A stretch of DNA of 64,000 bases from Rhodothermus profundi (GTDB taxonomy: Bacteria; Bacteroidota; Rhodothermia; Rhodothermales; Rhodothermaceae): the NCBI RefSeq assembly GCF_900142415.1, contig NZ_FRAU01000004.1:186001-250000 (forward strand). Reading direction: 5' to 3'. Positions within the stretch are counted from its first letter, which is position 1, and every line of letters starts with the position of its first letter. The position numbers and the translations under genes are program-made. Of the stretch, positions 44,734 through 53,341 are shown piece after piece. The notes under the pieces are model-generated. The model was not told where the DNA came from and did no database searches. It was given only the letters and a program-made list of their open reading frames with translations.

Positions 44734-45771
44734 ATGCCTATGGCACGAAAATCATCACGATACTTGCTTGATTTTGAAAAACCTATCGCCGAGCTTGAGG
44801 AAAAGCTCGACGAAATGCGCGCCCTGATGGCCGAAAACGCTGAGGTGGATCTTTCTGCCGAAATATCCGCCCTAGAAGCGCGCGTTGCCGCCCTGCGCGA
44901 ATCGGTCTATCGCAACCTGACACGCTGGCAACGGGTGCAAATCGCCCGCCATCCGGAGCGTCCCTATACGCTCGACTACATCGGAGCCCTCTCCGAAGGC
45001 TTCGTCGAGCTGCATGGCGACCGCTGCGTCGGTGACGACCCGGCTATCGTAGGGGGATTTGCGACGTTTCAGGGAAGCCGCTTCGGCTACCGCGACCGTA
45101 CCGTGCTTTTTGTTGGCCATCAAAAAGGACGTGATACGAAAAGCCGTAAATTTCGCCGTTTTGGCATGCCCAATCCGGAGGGCTATCGAAAGGCCCTCCG
45201 GCTGATGAAGTTGGCGGCCAAGTTTGGCAAACCCATCATCACGCTGCTTGACACGCCAGGCGCCTATCCCGGCATTGAGGCCGAAGAGCGGGGCCAGGCG
45301 GAAGCTATTGCGCGAAATCTCTTTGAAATGGCGCGCCTGCCGGTTCCTATTGTGGTGGTCGTCATCGGCGAAGGCGCTTCAGGCGGCGCCCTGGGCATTG
45401 GGGTGGGCGACCGTATCTTGATGCTGGAAAATGCCTGGTACTCGGTAATCGCGCCAGAAAGCTGCTCTCAGATTCTCTGGCGCTCCTGGGACTACAAAGA
45501 GGAAGCTGCCCGTGCGCTGAAGCTTACCGCAGCCGATTTGCTCAAGCTGGGCGTCATTGATGAAATCATTCCCGAACCTATCGGCGGTGCGCACCGCGAT
45601 CCGGAAGCCACCTTTCAGGCCGTGGGCGCTGCCATTGCTCGGGCCCTGCAAACGCTGGAAGGCATTGCCCCCCGAGCGTTGGTCGACAGCCGCATTGAAA
45701 AATTTGCGCGCATGGGCGTCTATCGAGAAGTTCCAGAAACCACCCCTTCGACAGAAACGGGAAGCGCATGA
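44734..45771 (+). CDS. accA: Acetyl-CoA carboxylase carboxyltransferase subunit alpha
   Basis: 345 residues from the ATG at 44734 (another ATG at 44740; the frame reaches a TTG at 44728). It starts with the AccA helical hairpin [19 protein letters not shown]. Then [80 protein letters not shown] and [16 protein letters not shown] follow. With AccD it moves the carboxyl group from biotin to acetyl-CoA, making malonyl-CoA. No zinc-finger AccD domain is fused. Overlaps the thioesterase gene by 4 bp. Confidence 0.97.
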   Translation: MPMARKSSRYLLDFEKPIAELEEKLDEMRALMAENAEVDLSAEISALEARVAALRESVYRNLTRWQRVQIARHPERPYTLDYIGALSEGFVELHGDRCVGDDPAIVGGFATFQGSRFGYRDRTVLFVGHQKGRDTKSRKFRRFGMPNPEGYRKALRLMKLAAKFGKPIITLLDTPGAYPGIEAEERGQAEAIARNLFEMARLPVPIVVVVIGEGASGGALGIGVGDRILMLENAWYSVIAPESCSQILWRSWDYKEEAARALKLTAADLLKLGVIDEIIPEPIGGAHRDPEATFQAVGAAIARALQTLEGIAPRALVDSRIEKFARMGVYREVPETTPSTETGSA

Positions 45772-46205
45772 TACGGCACGTCTATCAGCACCGGGTACGC
45801 TACCGAGAATGCGATCCGATGGGCATGGTGTATCATGCGCATTATGTGGATTATCTAGAAGCAGCCCGCACCGAAGCCCTGAGAGCGCTGGGCTTGCCAT
45901 ACCGCGAACTGGAGGACGCGGGCATCATTATGCCGGTGGTAGATCTACGCCTGCGCTTTCATCAACCCGCCTACTACGACGAGCTGCTGGACATTATTAC
46001 GATTATCCGCGAGCTACCCCGAGCTCGGCTGCATCTCGACTATGAAGTGCGCCGCCATGAAACCCAGGAGCTATTGGCCACAGGACAGGTAACGCTTTGC
46101 TTTGTTGACCGCGCGCGCAACCGTCCTGTTCGGGCCCCCAGGGCCCTGCTGGATGTGCTGCAGAAAGCGTTAACGTCTCCTTTATCGACCGATGGCCAGC
46201 CTTGA
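45768..46205 (+). CDS. Acyl-CoA thioesterase, YbgC/4HBT hotdog family
   Basis: 145 residues. The hotdog-fold active site is [21 protein letters not shown], with the catalytic Asp and downstream His/Tyr as in YbgC-type thioesterases, and [20 protein letters not shown] as the central strand region. Such enzymes hydrolyse acyl-CoA or acyl-ACP thioesters. It is translationally coupled to accA (ATGA overlap) and overlaps nadC by 14 bp; the accA link suggests a fatty-acid role, but the exact substrate is open. Confidence 0.92.
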   Translation: MIRHVYQHRVRYRECDPMGMVYHAHYVDYLEAARTEALRALGLPYRELEDAGIIMPVVDLRLRFHQPAYYDELLDIITIIRELPRARLHLDYEVRRHETQELLATGQVTLCFVDRARNRPVRAPRALLDVLQKALTSPLSTDGQP

Positions 46206-47124
46206 GCCTATGCCTGCCGAAGCAACCTCCCCCGCCACATGGCCTCCCTATCTAGATGAAAGCACGCTGGACACGCTAATCCAGCAATGGCTAGCCGAAG
46301 ACATCGGCTCCGGTGATGTGACCACTGAGGCCACCGTTCCGCCTGAACGCCAGGCCCGTGGCCTTTTCCTCGCCAAAGCCGGAGGCATCATTGCTGGACT
46401 CCAGGTGGCCACACGCATCTTCCAGCAGGTTGACCCGAACGTGCGCGTTTACTGGCACCAGGCAGATGGCTCGCCGGTTACGGCAGGCACCATTTTTGGC
46501 ACTGTAGAAGGCGCTGCCCAAAGCCTCCTCATGGCCGAACGCCTCGCGCTCAACCTCTTGCAACGCATGAGCGGCATCGCGACAGCCACCCATCGGCTGG
46601 TCGAACGCGTGCGTCCTTACGGCACCAAAGTGCTCGACACACGCAAGACGGCTCCCGGGTTGCGATTGCTGGACAAATGGGCGGTGCGCCTGGGTGGCGG
46701 CGTCAACCATCGCCTGGGACTCTACGACATGATTCTAATCAAAGACAACCATATTGCGGCCGCGGGCGGCATCCGCGAAGCTATTGAAGCTGCCCACCGC
46801 TACCGCGCCCAACGCCCACACCCTATTCCTATAGAAATCGAAGCCCATTCCCTGGAAGATGTCGACGCCATTCTTGCTATCGGCGGCGTCGACTGGATCT
46901 TACTGGACAATTTTGCCCAGCGCCTTCCCGATGGCACGCTCAACGTAGCACCGCTTCGGGAAGCTGTCCAGCGCATCAATGGCCGCTTCTATACAGAAGC
47001 TTCTGGCAACATCTCACTTGAAACGGCCGAAGCTATTGCGGCAACTGGCGTAGATGCCATTTCCTGTGGCGCGCTCACGCACTCGGTCCAGGCCCTTGAC
47101 CTGTCACTGGAACTCACGCTGTAG
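46192..47124 (+). CDS. nadC: Nicotinate-nucleotide pyrophosphorylase (carboxylating)
   Basis: 310 residues; a second ATG at 46210 could be the true start. QPRTase landmarks: WLAEDIGSGDVTTEAT, ERLALNLLQRMSGIAT, VLDTRKTAPGLRLLDKWAVRLGGGVNHRLGLYDMILIKDNHI, EIEAHSLED, WILLDNF and ASGNISLE. It converts quinolinate and PRPP to nicotinate mononucleotide, the step that joins de novo synthesis to NAD. nadA and nadB are not in the window. Confidence 0.97.
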   Translation: MASLEPMPAEATSPATWPPYLDESTLDTLIQQWLAEDIGSGDVTTEATVPPERQARGLFLAKAGGIIAGLQVATRIFQQVDPNVRVYWHQADGSPVTAGTIFGTVEGAAQSLLMAERLALNLLQRMSGIATATHRLVERVRPYGTKVLDTRKTAPGLRLLDKWAVRLGGGVNHRLGLYDMILIKDNHIAAAGGIREAIEAAHRYRAQRPHPIPIEIEAHSLEDVDAILAIGGVDWILLDNFAQRLPDGTLNVAPLREAVQRINGRFYTEASGNISLETAEAIAATGVDAISCGALTHSVQALDLSLELTL

Positions 47125-47173
47125 GCAGTTTTATAAGGCGCGAACCCCTCCACGAATTGGCCTCCATTACGTC

Positions 47174-48352
47174 ATGACCGAATTTGTGCGGCTGTTGCAC
47201 CGGCAACTACAGGCGTCTTTCCCACCTACGCGCGCTTACTCGATCCGGGAGCTTCGCCAGCTAAACCTGCCCGATGCGCTTGCGCACTACATGCAGCATC
47301 AAGCCATTGCCCGGGCAGAAACCATGCTGCCGGCGCTTAATGAGACCTGGTTCGAAACGGAGGCACCGCCCGTTCGTGAAGCCTATCAACAGCTCTGCAC
47401 CCATCTTCGCTCGCATGTGCGCGTGCCTGCCCAGGCGTGGTCTGAGCTGCTTCGGGAAAGCGTGCAGGCCCTGGTTCATTATCTGGTGCAGCCTATCCGC
47501 ACCCTCACAGCCCACGTCTTTACTGAAACGGATACCCTGTCGGCCGATCAGGTGCTGGCGCGCATGCACTGGTTTCTGCCCTACGCTTACTTCCGGGAAG
47601 CCGTCGCGCTTTACCTCAAAGAAAAGCAGATGACCCACTTGAACCAGGACCGTTTCGCTACGCTGCTCACACGCATCGACCGCGAACTGACCGCCGACTT
47701 TGACGCAGAAGCCTGGGTGCGGCTGCTCCGTCCACTTTATGAACTGGCCGCGCTGCTGCCGCAGCGCCCTGTTACCCTGCCTACCTCGCTGCTCATTGCC
47801 TTTTTTGCGGAAAAACAGCAATCCCTCCTGGTGCAACGCCTCCAGACCAGAGGCACTGCTCTGCTAACCACTGAAGCGCTGCGTGAACTTATCGCGGACG
47901 CGTCAGCCGCCGAATTCGATTCTTCCATTGCCGAAAGCGAGGAGCCTCTCCCTCTATGGAAACGTTTCCAGCTACAACAAGCCGCTCCCGAAGACGTACC
48001 GACCGTTACCGAAACTGCTGCCCTCCCTCGCTGGATGCAGTTCTATCAGCAACCGCCCATAGCTCCCTCCTCTGAACCTTCCATAGCAGACCTGGAACGC
48101 GAAGTGCTCGGAGAAACTGGCCTGCGCAACCGAGAGCTGTTTATCACGCACCTGTTCAACGGAGACCAGGCCGCTTACGTCCGCGTGCTCCACCTGTTGC
48201 GCGACACTCCTACCTGGGCCGAAGCTTCTCGGCTCATTGCCCAGGAGGTGTTCCGCCGCTATCACGTGAATATTTATAGTGAACCCGCTGTCGCCTTTAC
48301 CGACGCAGTGGAACGCCGATACCAGAAAAAACAGGCGTCCCCCTTGCAATAA
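47174..48352 (+). CDS. Unknown protein, predominantly helical
   Basis: 392 residues from the ATG at 47174, 49 bp after nadC; the longer open frame (from 47054) lies inside nadC and is discarded. No signal peptide or membrane helix. The first ~230 residues are helical (MQHQAIARAETMLPALNETW, SELLRESVQALVHYLVQPIR). A charged low-complexity linker follows, with two LPxWxxFQQ-like units (LPLWKRFQLQQAAPED and LPRWMQFYQQPPI). A C-terminal helical unit (NRELFITHLFNGDQAAYVRVLHLL) completes it. The two similar units may be docking motifs. No family recognised; codon use matches the neighbourhood. Confidence 0.65.
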   Translation: MTEFVRLLHRQLQASFPPTRAYSIRELRQLNLPDALAHYMQHQAIARAETMLPALNETWFETEAPPVREAYQQLCTHLRSHVRVPAQAWSELLRESVQALVHYLVQPIRTLTAHVFTETDTLSADQVLARMHWFLPYAYFREAVALYLKEKQMTHLNQDRFATLLTRIDRELTADFDAEAWVRLLRPLYELAALLPQRPVTLPTSLLIAFFAEKQQSLLVQRLQTRGTALLTTEALRELIADASAAEFDSSIAESEEPLPLWKRFQLQQAAPEDVPTVTETAALPRWMQFYQQPPIAPSSEPSIADLEREVLGETGLRNRELFITHLFNGDQAAYVRVLHLLRDTPTWAEASRLIAQEVFRRYHVNIYSEPAVAFTDAVERRYQKKQASPLQ

Positions 48353-48418
48353 ACGTGGCCCGTGCGTATTGTTACACACAGTTGAAGTATTACGTGAACT
48401 TGCATAACCGAGACGTCC

Positions 48419-50614
48419 GTGTTACGAGGGCTGTTATTTTTGCTGGTGGCAGGAAGCTGGGCCGGCGTCCTTCAAGCTCAGGATACGGCTTTGGTCGTTC
48501 GGCAGCTTACGCTGGAGCGCTTACCGGCCTTCCCTTCGGAGGAAATCCCATTTGACCGACGCGTGCGCCTGCTGGGCGCTGGCATTTTCGGTTTGCTTCC
48601 GCCTTCCGACAGTCTGAGCGAGGCAGAACGTCTCGAATATCTGGCCCGGCTCTATAATCAACAGGCCCGCATTCTCCAGGCCGAAGCATCTGGCGATCTG
48701 GAGCAAGCTGCCCGTTTGCTTGATGAGGCAATGGAAGCCCTGGCTGCGTTGAGTCGGCAGCCTGGCATGGCCTCGGACGCGCGTTTTCGAGAGCTGTACC
48801 GATCCCTTCTGACTGAATACGAGCACCTCTATGGAGCGACGCCGGACACGTTGACGCTGAGCTACGGCGACATTTTCGCCTTTCGGGAGGCCATGTTTGC
48901 TGCGATGGATGCCGTGCGCGAGCCACTTTTAGAAGATGTGATTCCCGCCAATCTCTCTGTTCCAGCCAGTACGGTGCCCCTCACCATGAACCGGCTGGTC
49001 AAAGCCAGCATGGAATACCTGCTACGCGAACCCGAAAGGCATCTGCTGCGCTGGTTGAGCCGGGCCGAGACCTACTTTCCTATGATTGAGCAGATCTTTA
49101 AAGAAGAGGGCGTGCCGGATGAGCTGAAGTATCTGGCCATGATTGAAAGTGGCCTTAACCCTTACGCTCGAAGTCGAGCGGGTGCTGTAGGCATGTGGCA
49201 GTTCATGGCCGGCACGGCCCGGTTGTATGGCCTGAAAATTACACCGTGGGTAGACGAACGTCGGGATCCGGAAAAATCCACACGCGCAGCAGCTCGGCAT
49301 CTGAAAGATCTGTATGCCCTATTTGGCGACTGGCATCTGGCACTGGCTGCCTACAATGCCGGAACTGCCCGCGTCAAGAGAGCCTTGCGTCGGGCAGCCG
49401 CTCATCGGGGTACCCGCCAACTTACGTTCTGGGATATCTATCCCTATTTGCCTCGCGAGACGCGCAACTATGTCCCCATGTTCATTGCAGCAGCTCTGGT
49501 TGCTTCCAATCCGGCGGCGCTCAAGCTGGCCGTTGAGCCGGGTCCCCGCTACGAGTACGATTACGTGCCCGTGCAGGGCATGCTCTCCCTGGAAGAAATT
49601 GCCCGCATGGCTGGCACAACGGTAGCAGTGCTGCGCGCCCTGAATCCTGAGCTGCGTCGCAACACACTGCCTCCCAGTCGAGGCCCCTACTTTATTCGCC
49701 TGCCGCTCGGAAGCTACGAGCGTTTTGCCGAAGCGTATGCTCGGCTACCGGCCGACCGAAAGCGTCCGGTTACCACCTATACGGTGCGCCGAGGCGACGC
49801 GCTCAGCATTATCGCTCGCCGCTTTGGCGTGAGCGTTTCGGCCCTCATGAGGGCCAACGGACTGCGCAGCACGCTCATCCGGCCCGGGCAGCGATTGATC
49901 ATCCCCGTGCCCCGCTATGAGAGCAACAACGCGCTGCAACTGGCCGAAGCCAAACCGGTCAGCGTGCAGTATGGCAGCCGGGCAATCCGGCCGCTCCGGA
50001 TCACCCAGCCCATCCAGGTAGCTACGGCCGTGGCGACGCCTCAGGCGACTGCTCTGCCCTCATCCTCAGAGCCGGCCCATACTTCGACAGACGCCCCTCC
50101 CAAAAAAGCTAAAGCCAATACGACCCGAACGCCTGCTGCCCCTACGCGTGTCGTGTATACCGTGCGACGGGGCGACGCCCTGAGCAAAATTGCCCAGAAG
50201 TACGGGGTCTCTGTGCGCGATCTCAAGCGATGGAACAATCTCTCCAGCAACACCATCCGCGTCGGCCAGCAACTGGTGCTCTATCTTTCGGAGCCAGTCA
50301 CGCCCGAACGGATCGTGTACCGCGTGCGCCGGGGCGATACGCTCAGCGAAATCGCCCAGCGCTTCGGCGTCTCTGTGCGCGACCTCAAACGATGGAACAA
50401 TCTCTCCAGCAACACCATCCGCGTCGGCCAACGGCTAACGATCTATCCGGAGGCGGGCAACACGCAAGGCTACACGATCTACCACGTGCGGCCGGGCGAT
50501 ACGCTCAGCGAAATCGCCCAGCGCTTTGGCGTCTCCGTACGCGACCTCAAACGATGGAATGGCCTGCGCTCCAGCCGCATCTATCCGGGCCAGCGGCTGA
50601 AAATCTTCTCTTGA
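48419..50614 (+). CDS. MltD-like lytic transglycosylase with four LysM domains
   Basis: 731 residues from a GTG. Signal peptide 1-20 (ends VLQAQ). The SLT catalytic domain spans ~215-330: [13 protein letters not shown] holds the catalytic Glu243, followed by [18 protein letters not shown] and ALAAYNAG. After a linker come four LysM peptidoglycan-binding modules at 453-496, 579-622, 633-676 and 687-730; the second is preceded by a Pro/Thr/Ala-rich spacer (535-575). The enzyme cleaves between MurNAc and GlcNAc with 1,6-anhydro formation in wall remodelling. The last three LysM modules are nearly identical even at the DNA level. Confidence 0.94.
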   Translation: MLRGLLFLLVAGSWAGVLQAQDTALVVRQLTLERLPAFPSEEIPFDRRVRLLGAGIFGLLPPSDSLSEAERLEYLARLYNQQARILQAEASGDLEQAARLLDEAMEALAALSRQPGMASDARFRELYRSLLTEYEHLYGATPDTLTLSYGDIFAFREAMFAAMDAVREPLLEDVIPANLSVPASTVPLTMNRLVKASMEYLLREPERHLLRWLSRAETYFPMIEQIFKEEGVPDELKYLAMIESGLNPYARSRAGAVGMWQFMAGTARLYGLKITPWVDERRDPEKSTRAAARHLKDLYALFGDWHLALAAYNAGTARVKRALRRAAAHRGTRQLTFWDIYPYLPRETRNYVPMFIAAALVASNPAALKLAVEPGPRYEYDYVPVQGMLSLEEIARMAGTTVAVLRALNPELRRNTLPPSRGPYFIRLPLGSYERFAEAYARLPADRKRPVTTYTVRRGDALSIIARRFGVSVSALMRANGLRSTLIRPGQRLIIPVPRYESNNALQLAEAKPVSVQYGSRAIRPLRITQPIQVATAVATPQATALPSSSEPAHTSTDAPPKKAKANTTRTPAAPTRVVYTVRRGDALSKIAQKYGVSVRDLKRWNNLSSNTIRVGQQLVLYLSEPVTPERIVYRVRRGDTLSEIAQRFGVSVRDLKRWNNLSSNTIRVGQRLTIYPEAGNTQGYTIYHVRPGDTLSEIAQRFGVSVRDLKRWNGLRSSRIYPGQRLKIFS
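50153..50608 (+). repeat. Tandem near-identical LysM-coding repeats
   Basis: Three units of 132 bp at 50153-50284, 50315-50446 and 50477-50608 code for LysM 2-4. A core of about 60 bases is identical between units 2 and 3 except at a few synonymous sites, and unit 4 shares half of it. This points to recent duplication or gene conversion. Confidence 0.85.
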
Positions 50615-50760
50615 ATTCCAGGGTTTACTTTGCCTATAGATCGGAAAGCTTTTCCTGAGCGGGCTGAAACCCCCGTTGCAGGCTATCGTTCGTTACTTGG
50701 GCACACTGCTTGTAGGTAGCATCTGGCAACCGAATCTCCCATCCATCTGGAGAGCGCACC

Positions 50761-51249
50761 ATGTACGACGAGCAGATTCGTAAGTTGATCGAACAGTTTC
50801 GGGCAAAATTTCTGGAACTTTCGAGTGAAGAAATTCAGCGCTTGATCGAAGAGACAAAGGCTGAAGCGCTGGCCGAAGCGCGTGCCATTATTAAGGAGCA
50901 GATGCTGGAGGCCATCCTGGAACAGTCAGCGCGTATGCAACTCCGGCAGGCTCCCCAGCCGACGCAAACGACCCAGCCAACGCCTCCGCCCCGGAAACCT
51001 GAACCAACGCAACGCCCCCCTTTTGAGACGCCCCGGGTGACGCTGGTCAGTCGCCCGGAGACACCTTCCAAGCCTCCTTCCTCTAAGCCAGAACCGGCTG
51101 CTGTCGAGGCGGCAGAGCAAAATGGTACCGAAGTGGACGGAGCTCGCAAGATCCTGCGTGAGATTGAAAACCTTCGTCAACAGCTCAGTGCCAATGAGGA
51201 GTGGCTAACTCGGGGTGGTTCCGTTGCAGACGAACATGCCGGTGAATAA
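50761..51249 (+). CDS. Pro-rich coiled-coil protein sharing an N-terminal module with the next gene
   Basis: 162 residues, no signal or membrane helix. Residues ~1-57 are a charged helix. A Pro/Gln/Thr-rich unstructured linker spans ~62-115 and a short C-terminal coiled coil lies at ~127-147 (ARKILREIENLRQQL). Residues 23-55 align without gaps to residues 18-50 of the downstream GvpF/L-family protein, 18 of 33 identical; shared blocks include EALAxAR and LEAIL. No known family is recognised. It overlaps that gene by 14 bp, so the two are coexpressed and probably interact or share a docking partner. The linker-plus-coil design suggests a scaffold or tether; this is inference. Confidence 0.72.
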   Translation: MYDEQIRKLIEQFRAKFLELSSEEIQRLIEETKAEALAEARAIIKEQMLEAILEQSARMQLRQAPQPTQTTQPTPPPRKPEPTQRPPFETPRVTLVSRPETPSKPPSSKPEPAAVEAAEQNGTEVDGARKILREIENLRQQLSANEEWLTRGGSVADEHAGE

Positions 51250-52144
51250 TCCTGATAAGCCTGCTCGGCGCTGGTTTTTTTCCGAAGAGGAAATATACCA
51301 GTTGACCGAGGCCTCCCGACAGGAGGCGCTGGCCCAGGCCCGAACCCTGCTCAAACAGTGGTGGCTGGAAGCCATCCTCCAACAGGTTACCCGGCATCTG
51401 GCCCCTCCTGCTACCCAATCAGAACAGGAAGTTTATTACGTCTATGGTATCACATGGGCGGGCTTATCCGTGAAGGGACCTGAACCGCTGGAGACCATCT
51501 CGTTTCGTAACCTGCAGGCCCTGGTCCGGCGCGTCCCCGCCTCAGAGTATAGCCTGGACGTCATTCGTCAGCGATTGCACGATGCTGCATGGCTACGCGC
51601 ACAACTACGCGCACATCATCGCCTGCTGGCTTCGCTCCAACTGGAAGGGCCCCTGTTGCCCTTGCGTTTTGGTACGATTTGCCCCGAAAGGCAACATGTA
51701 CAGGCGCTCCTGAGCGTCAACTACGAAGATTTCTGTGCTACGCTGGCTTTGCTGCACGGCCGCCAGGAATGGGTGCTCTGGCTCGACGCTGACCGTCCCC
51801 GCTTGCAAGAAGCCATTGCGCTGGTCCACCACCTTGCAACCGACGACCCATCGCTGGAAACCGAGACGGACCGGCTACTTCAGATGGCAGCCGAACACTG
51901 CCACCAGACGCTGGCGGCGCTGGCCGATCGAAGTGCCGTCCAGCACCTTGATGTTCACCGCCATCCCGTTCTGCGGGCGGCCTACCTGGTGGCTACTGAA
52001 CGCTCGGACGCCTTTCGGAATCAAGTGGCTTCCTTGAAACGGGCCTATCAAACGCTGGGCATCCGATTGCAACTCGATGGTCCTACACCGCCGTTTAACT
52101 TTGCCCGCCTGCACCTGGAAGAAGCGTCTGCAACTGTGGGATGA
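51236..52144 (+). CDS. GvpF/GvpL-family protein with extra N-terminal module
   Basis: 302 residues from the ATG at 51236; the frame reaches a GTG at 51215. Residues ~16-50 are the helical module shared with the upstream gene. From ~67 the GvpF/L family pattern is clear: VYYVYGI, the Leu-rich LQALVRRVPASEY, AHHRLL, LLPLRFGTICP, and the C-terminal PTPPFNFARL, equivalent to the conserved GPWPPYxF. In gas-vesicle formation GvpF/L proteins bind the shell protein GvpA as chaperone or minor component. No gvpA, gvpG, gvpK or gvpN is in the window, so this copy may work elsewhere or serve a distant cluster. Confidence 0.82.
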   Translation: MPVNNPDKPARRWFFSEEEIYQLTEASRQEALAQARTLLKQWWLEAILQQVTRHLAPPATQSEQEVYYVYGITWAGLSVKGPEPLETISFRNLQALVRRVPASEYSLDVIRQRLHDAAWLRAQLRAHHRLLASLQLEGPLLPLRFGTICPERQHVQALLSVNYEDFCATLALLHGRQEWVLWLDADRPRLQEAIALVHHLATDDPSLETETDRLLQMAAEHCHQTLAALADRSAVQHLDVHRHPVLRAAYLVATERSDAFRNQVASLKRAYQTLGIRLQLDGPTPPFNFARLHLEEASATVG

Positions 52145-52572
52145 ACCGCTGCTGGCATACCCCGGTCTGCTTACCCGCTACCCTTTTATTCGTTTACGGC
52201 ACGCTTCGTGGACAGGTGCATCGTTTTCACCCTACAACGCTGCGTGAGGCGGTACGCTTGCTGGGACAGGCTACTTATCGCGGCCGTCTCTATAACCTCG
52301 GTACGTACCCGGGCGTGGTACCCGACCCTGCCCATACCGTTCACGGCGAGCTGTATGCCCTGCGGCGCCCTGAAGCCGCCCGTATTTTTGCCTATCTGGA
52401 TGCTTATGAGGGATGCAATCCTGCTCGGCCGGAAGCAGGCGAATACCGGCGTGTTCAGGATACCGTATACCTGCCCTCTGGCCACTCCCTGAAGGCCTGG
52501 ATCTATCTATATAACGGGGATCTATCCCGGGCGCGCCTGATCCCCTCGGGCGATTACCTGTGCTGTCGCTAA
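52141..52572 (+). CDS. Gamma-glutamylcyclotransferase-fold protein
   Basis: 143 residues. The GGCT/AIG2 fold signature FVYGTLRGQ is at 17-25, GxLYNLGTYPGVV at 49-60, and Glu90 in LDAYEG is the expected general acid/base. WIYLYNGD follows near the C-terminus. Relatives open or cyclise gamma-glutamyl amines, for example in glutathione or gamma-glutamyl-peptide turnover. It overlaps the GvpF/L gene by 4 bp (ATGA) and closes the three-gene operon, tail to tail with sdhB after 2 bp. GvpF/L plus GGCT is not a combination I know. Confidence 0.85.
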   Translation: MNRCWHTPVCLPATLLFVYGTLRGQVHRFHPTTLREAVRLLGQATYRGRLYNLGTYPGVVPDPAHTVHGELYALRRPEAARIFAYLDAYEGCNPARPEAGEYRRVQDTVYLPSGHSLKAWIYLYNGDLSRARLIPSGDYLCCR

Positions 52573-52574
52573 AA

Positions 52575-53291
52575 CTAGCGGGCTGCCACTTCCATCACAG
52601 CGCGCCGCTTCAATGCCGAAAGCCAACGAGAAATGTCAATTTCTTTGGGGCAGGCTTCGTTGCAATTGAAAATTGTGTAGCACTTCCACAGTCCCTCACG
52701 CGAATCAACTACCGGCAATCGCTCCTCCGCTCCTTCATCGCGCGAATCAAACGTATAGCGGTAGGCTTTAAGCAGCGCAGCTGGTCCCAGGTATTCTGGA
52801 TCTGCCCAGGTGCTGGGACAGGCATGCGTGCAGGCTCCGCACATGATGCACTTCGTCGCTTCCTCAATGAGCGCAAAATCTTCCGGGCTCTGCAGCCGCT
52901 CTCGCTCTGGCGGCGGCGTTCGCGTAATCAGCCAGGGCTTAACCGCCCGATATTTCTCAAAAAAGCGGCTCTGATCAATGACGAGATCCTTGATAACCGG
53001 GGCAGTAGGCAGTGGCTCAAACGTAATGGTATCTCCTTCGCCTTTCACCAGATCTTTGACCAACACCGAGCAGGCCAGTCGGTTTTCGCCATTGATTTTC
53101 ATGGCGTCGGAGCCGCAGATGCCGTGACCGCAGCTCTTGCGGAAAGTCAGGGAGCCGTCAATGTGCCACTTGATATGCAGGAGCAGCGACAGCGCGCTGT
53201 CCATGGGATCCGCATCGACCTCATACGTCTCCCAATGCGGCTCAGTGTCGGTCTCCGGGTTGAACCGTTTGATCTTAACCGTGACTTTCAT
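52575..53291 (-). CDS. sdhB: Succinate dehydrogenase iron-sulfur subunit
   Basis: 238 residues. The N-terminal plant-type ferredoxin domain has SCGHGICGSDAM for the 2Fe-2S cluster, a further Cys in LACSVLV, the 4Fe-4S motif CIMCGACTHACP, and CNEACPKEI for the 3Fe-4S. SdhB relays electrons from FAD in SdhA to quinone at the membrane anchor. It lies 50 bp after sdhA, last in the operon. Confidence 0.96.
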   Translation of the reverse strand: MKVTVKIKRFNPETDTEPHWETYEVDADPMDSALSLLLHIKWHIDGSLTFRKSCGHGICGSDAMKINGENRLACSVLVKDLVKGEGDTITFEPLPTAPVIKDLVIDQSRFFEKYRAVKPWLITRTPPPERERLQSPEDFALIEEATKCIMCGACTHACPSTWADPEYLGPAALLKAYRYTFDSRDEGAEERLPVVDSREGLWKCYTIFNCNEACPKEIDISRWLSALKRRAVMEVAAR

Positions 53292-53341
53292 GGTTGTTGT
53301 CCTGTCGGTTAGCGACCCTGTGTGACCACCGGGCAGGGTGC

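Noticed and set aside
50761-52572. Calling this locus a gas-vesicle operon
   Set aside because: Only a GvpF/L-family protein is present; no gvpA/B shell gene or other gvp gene was seen in the window.
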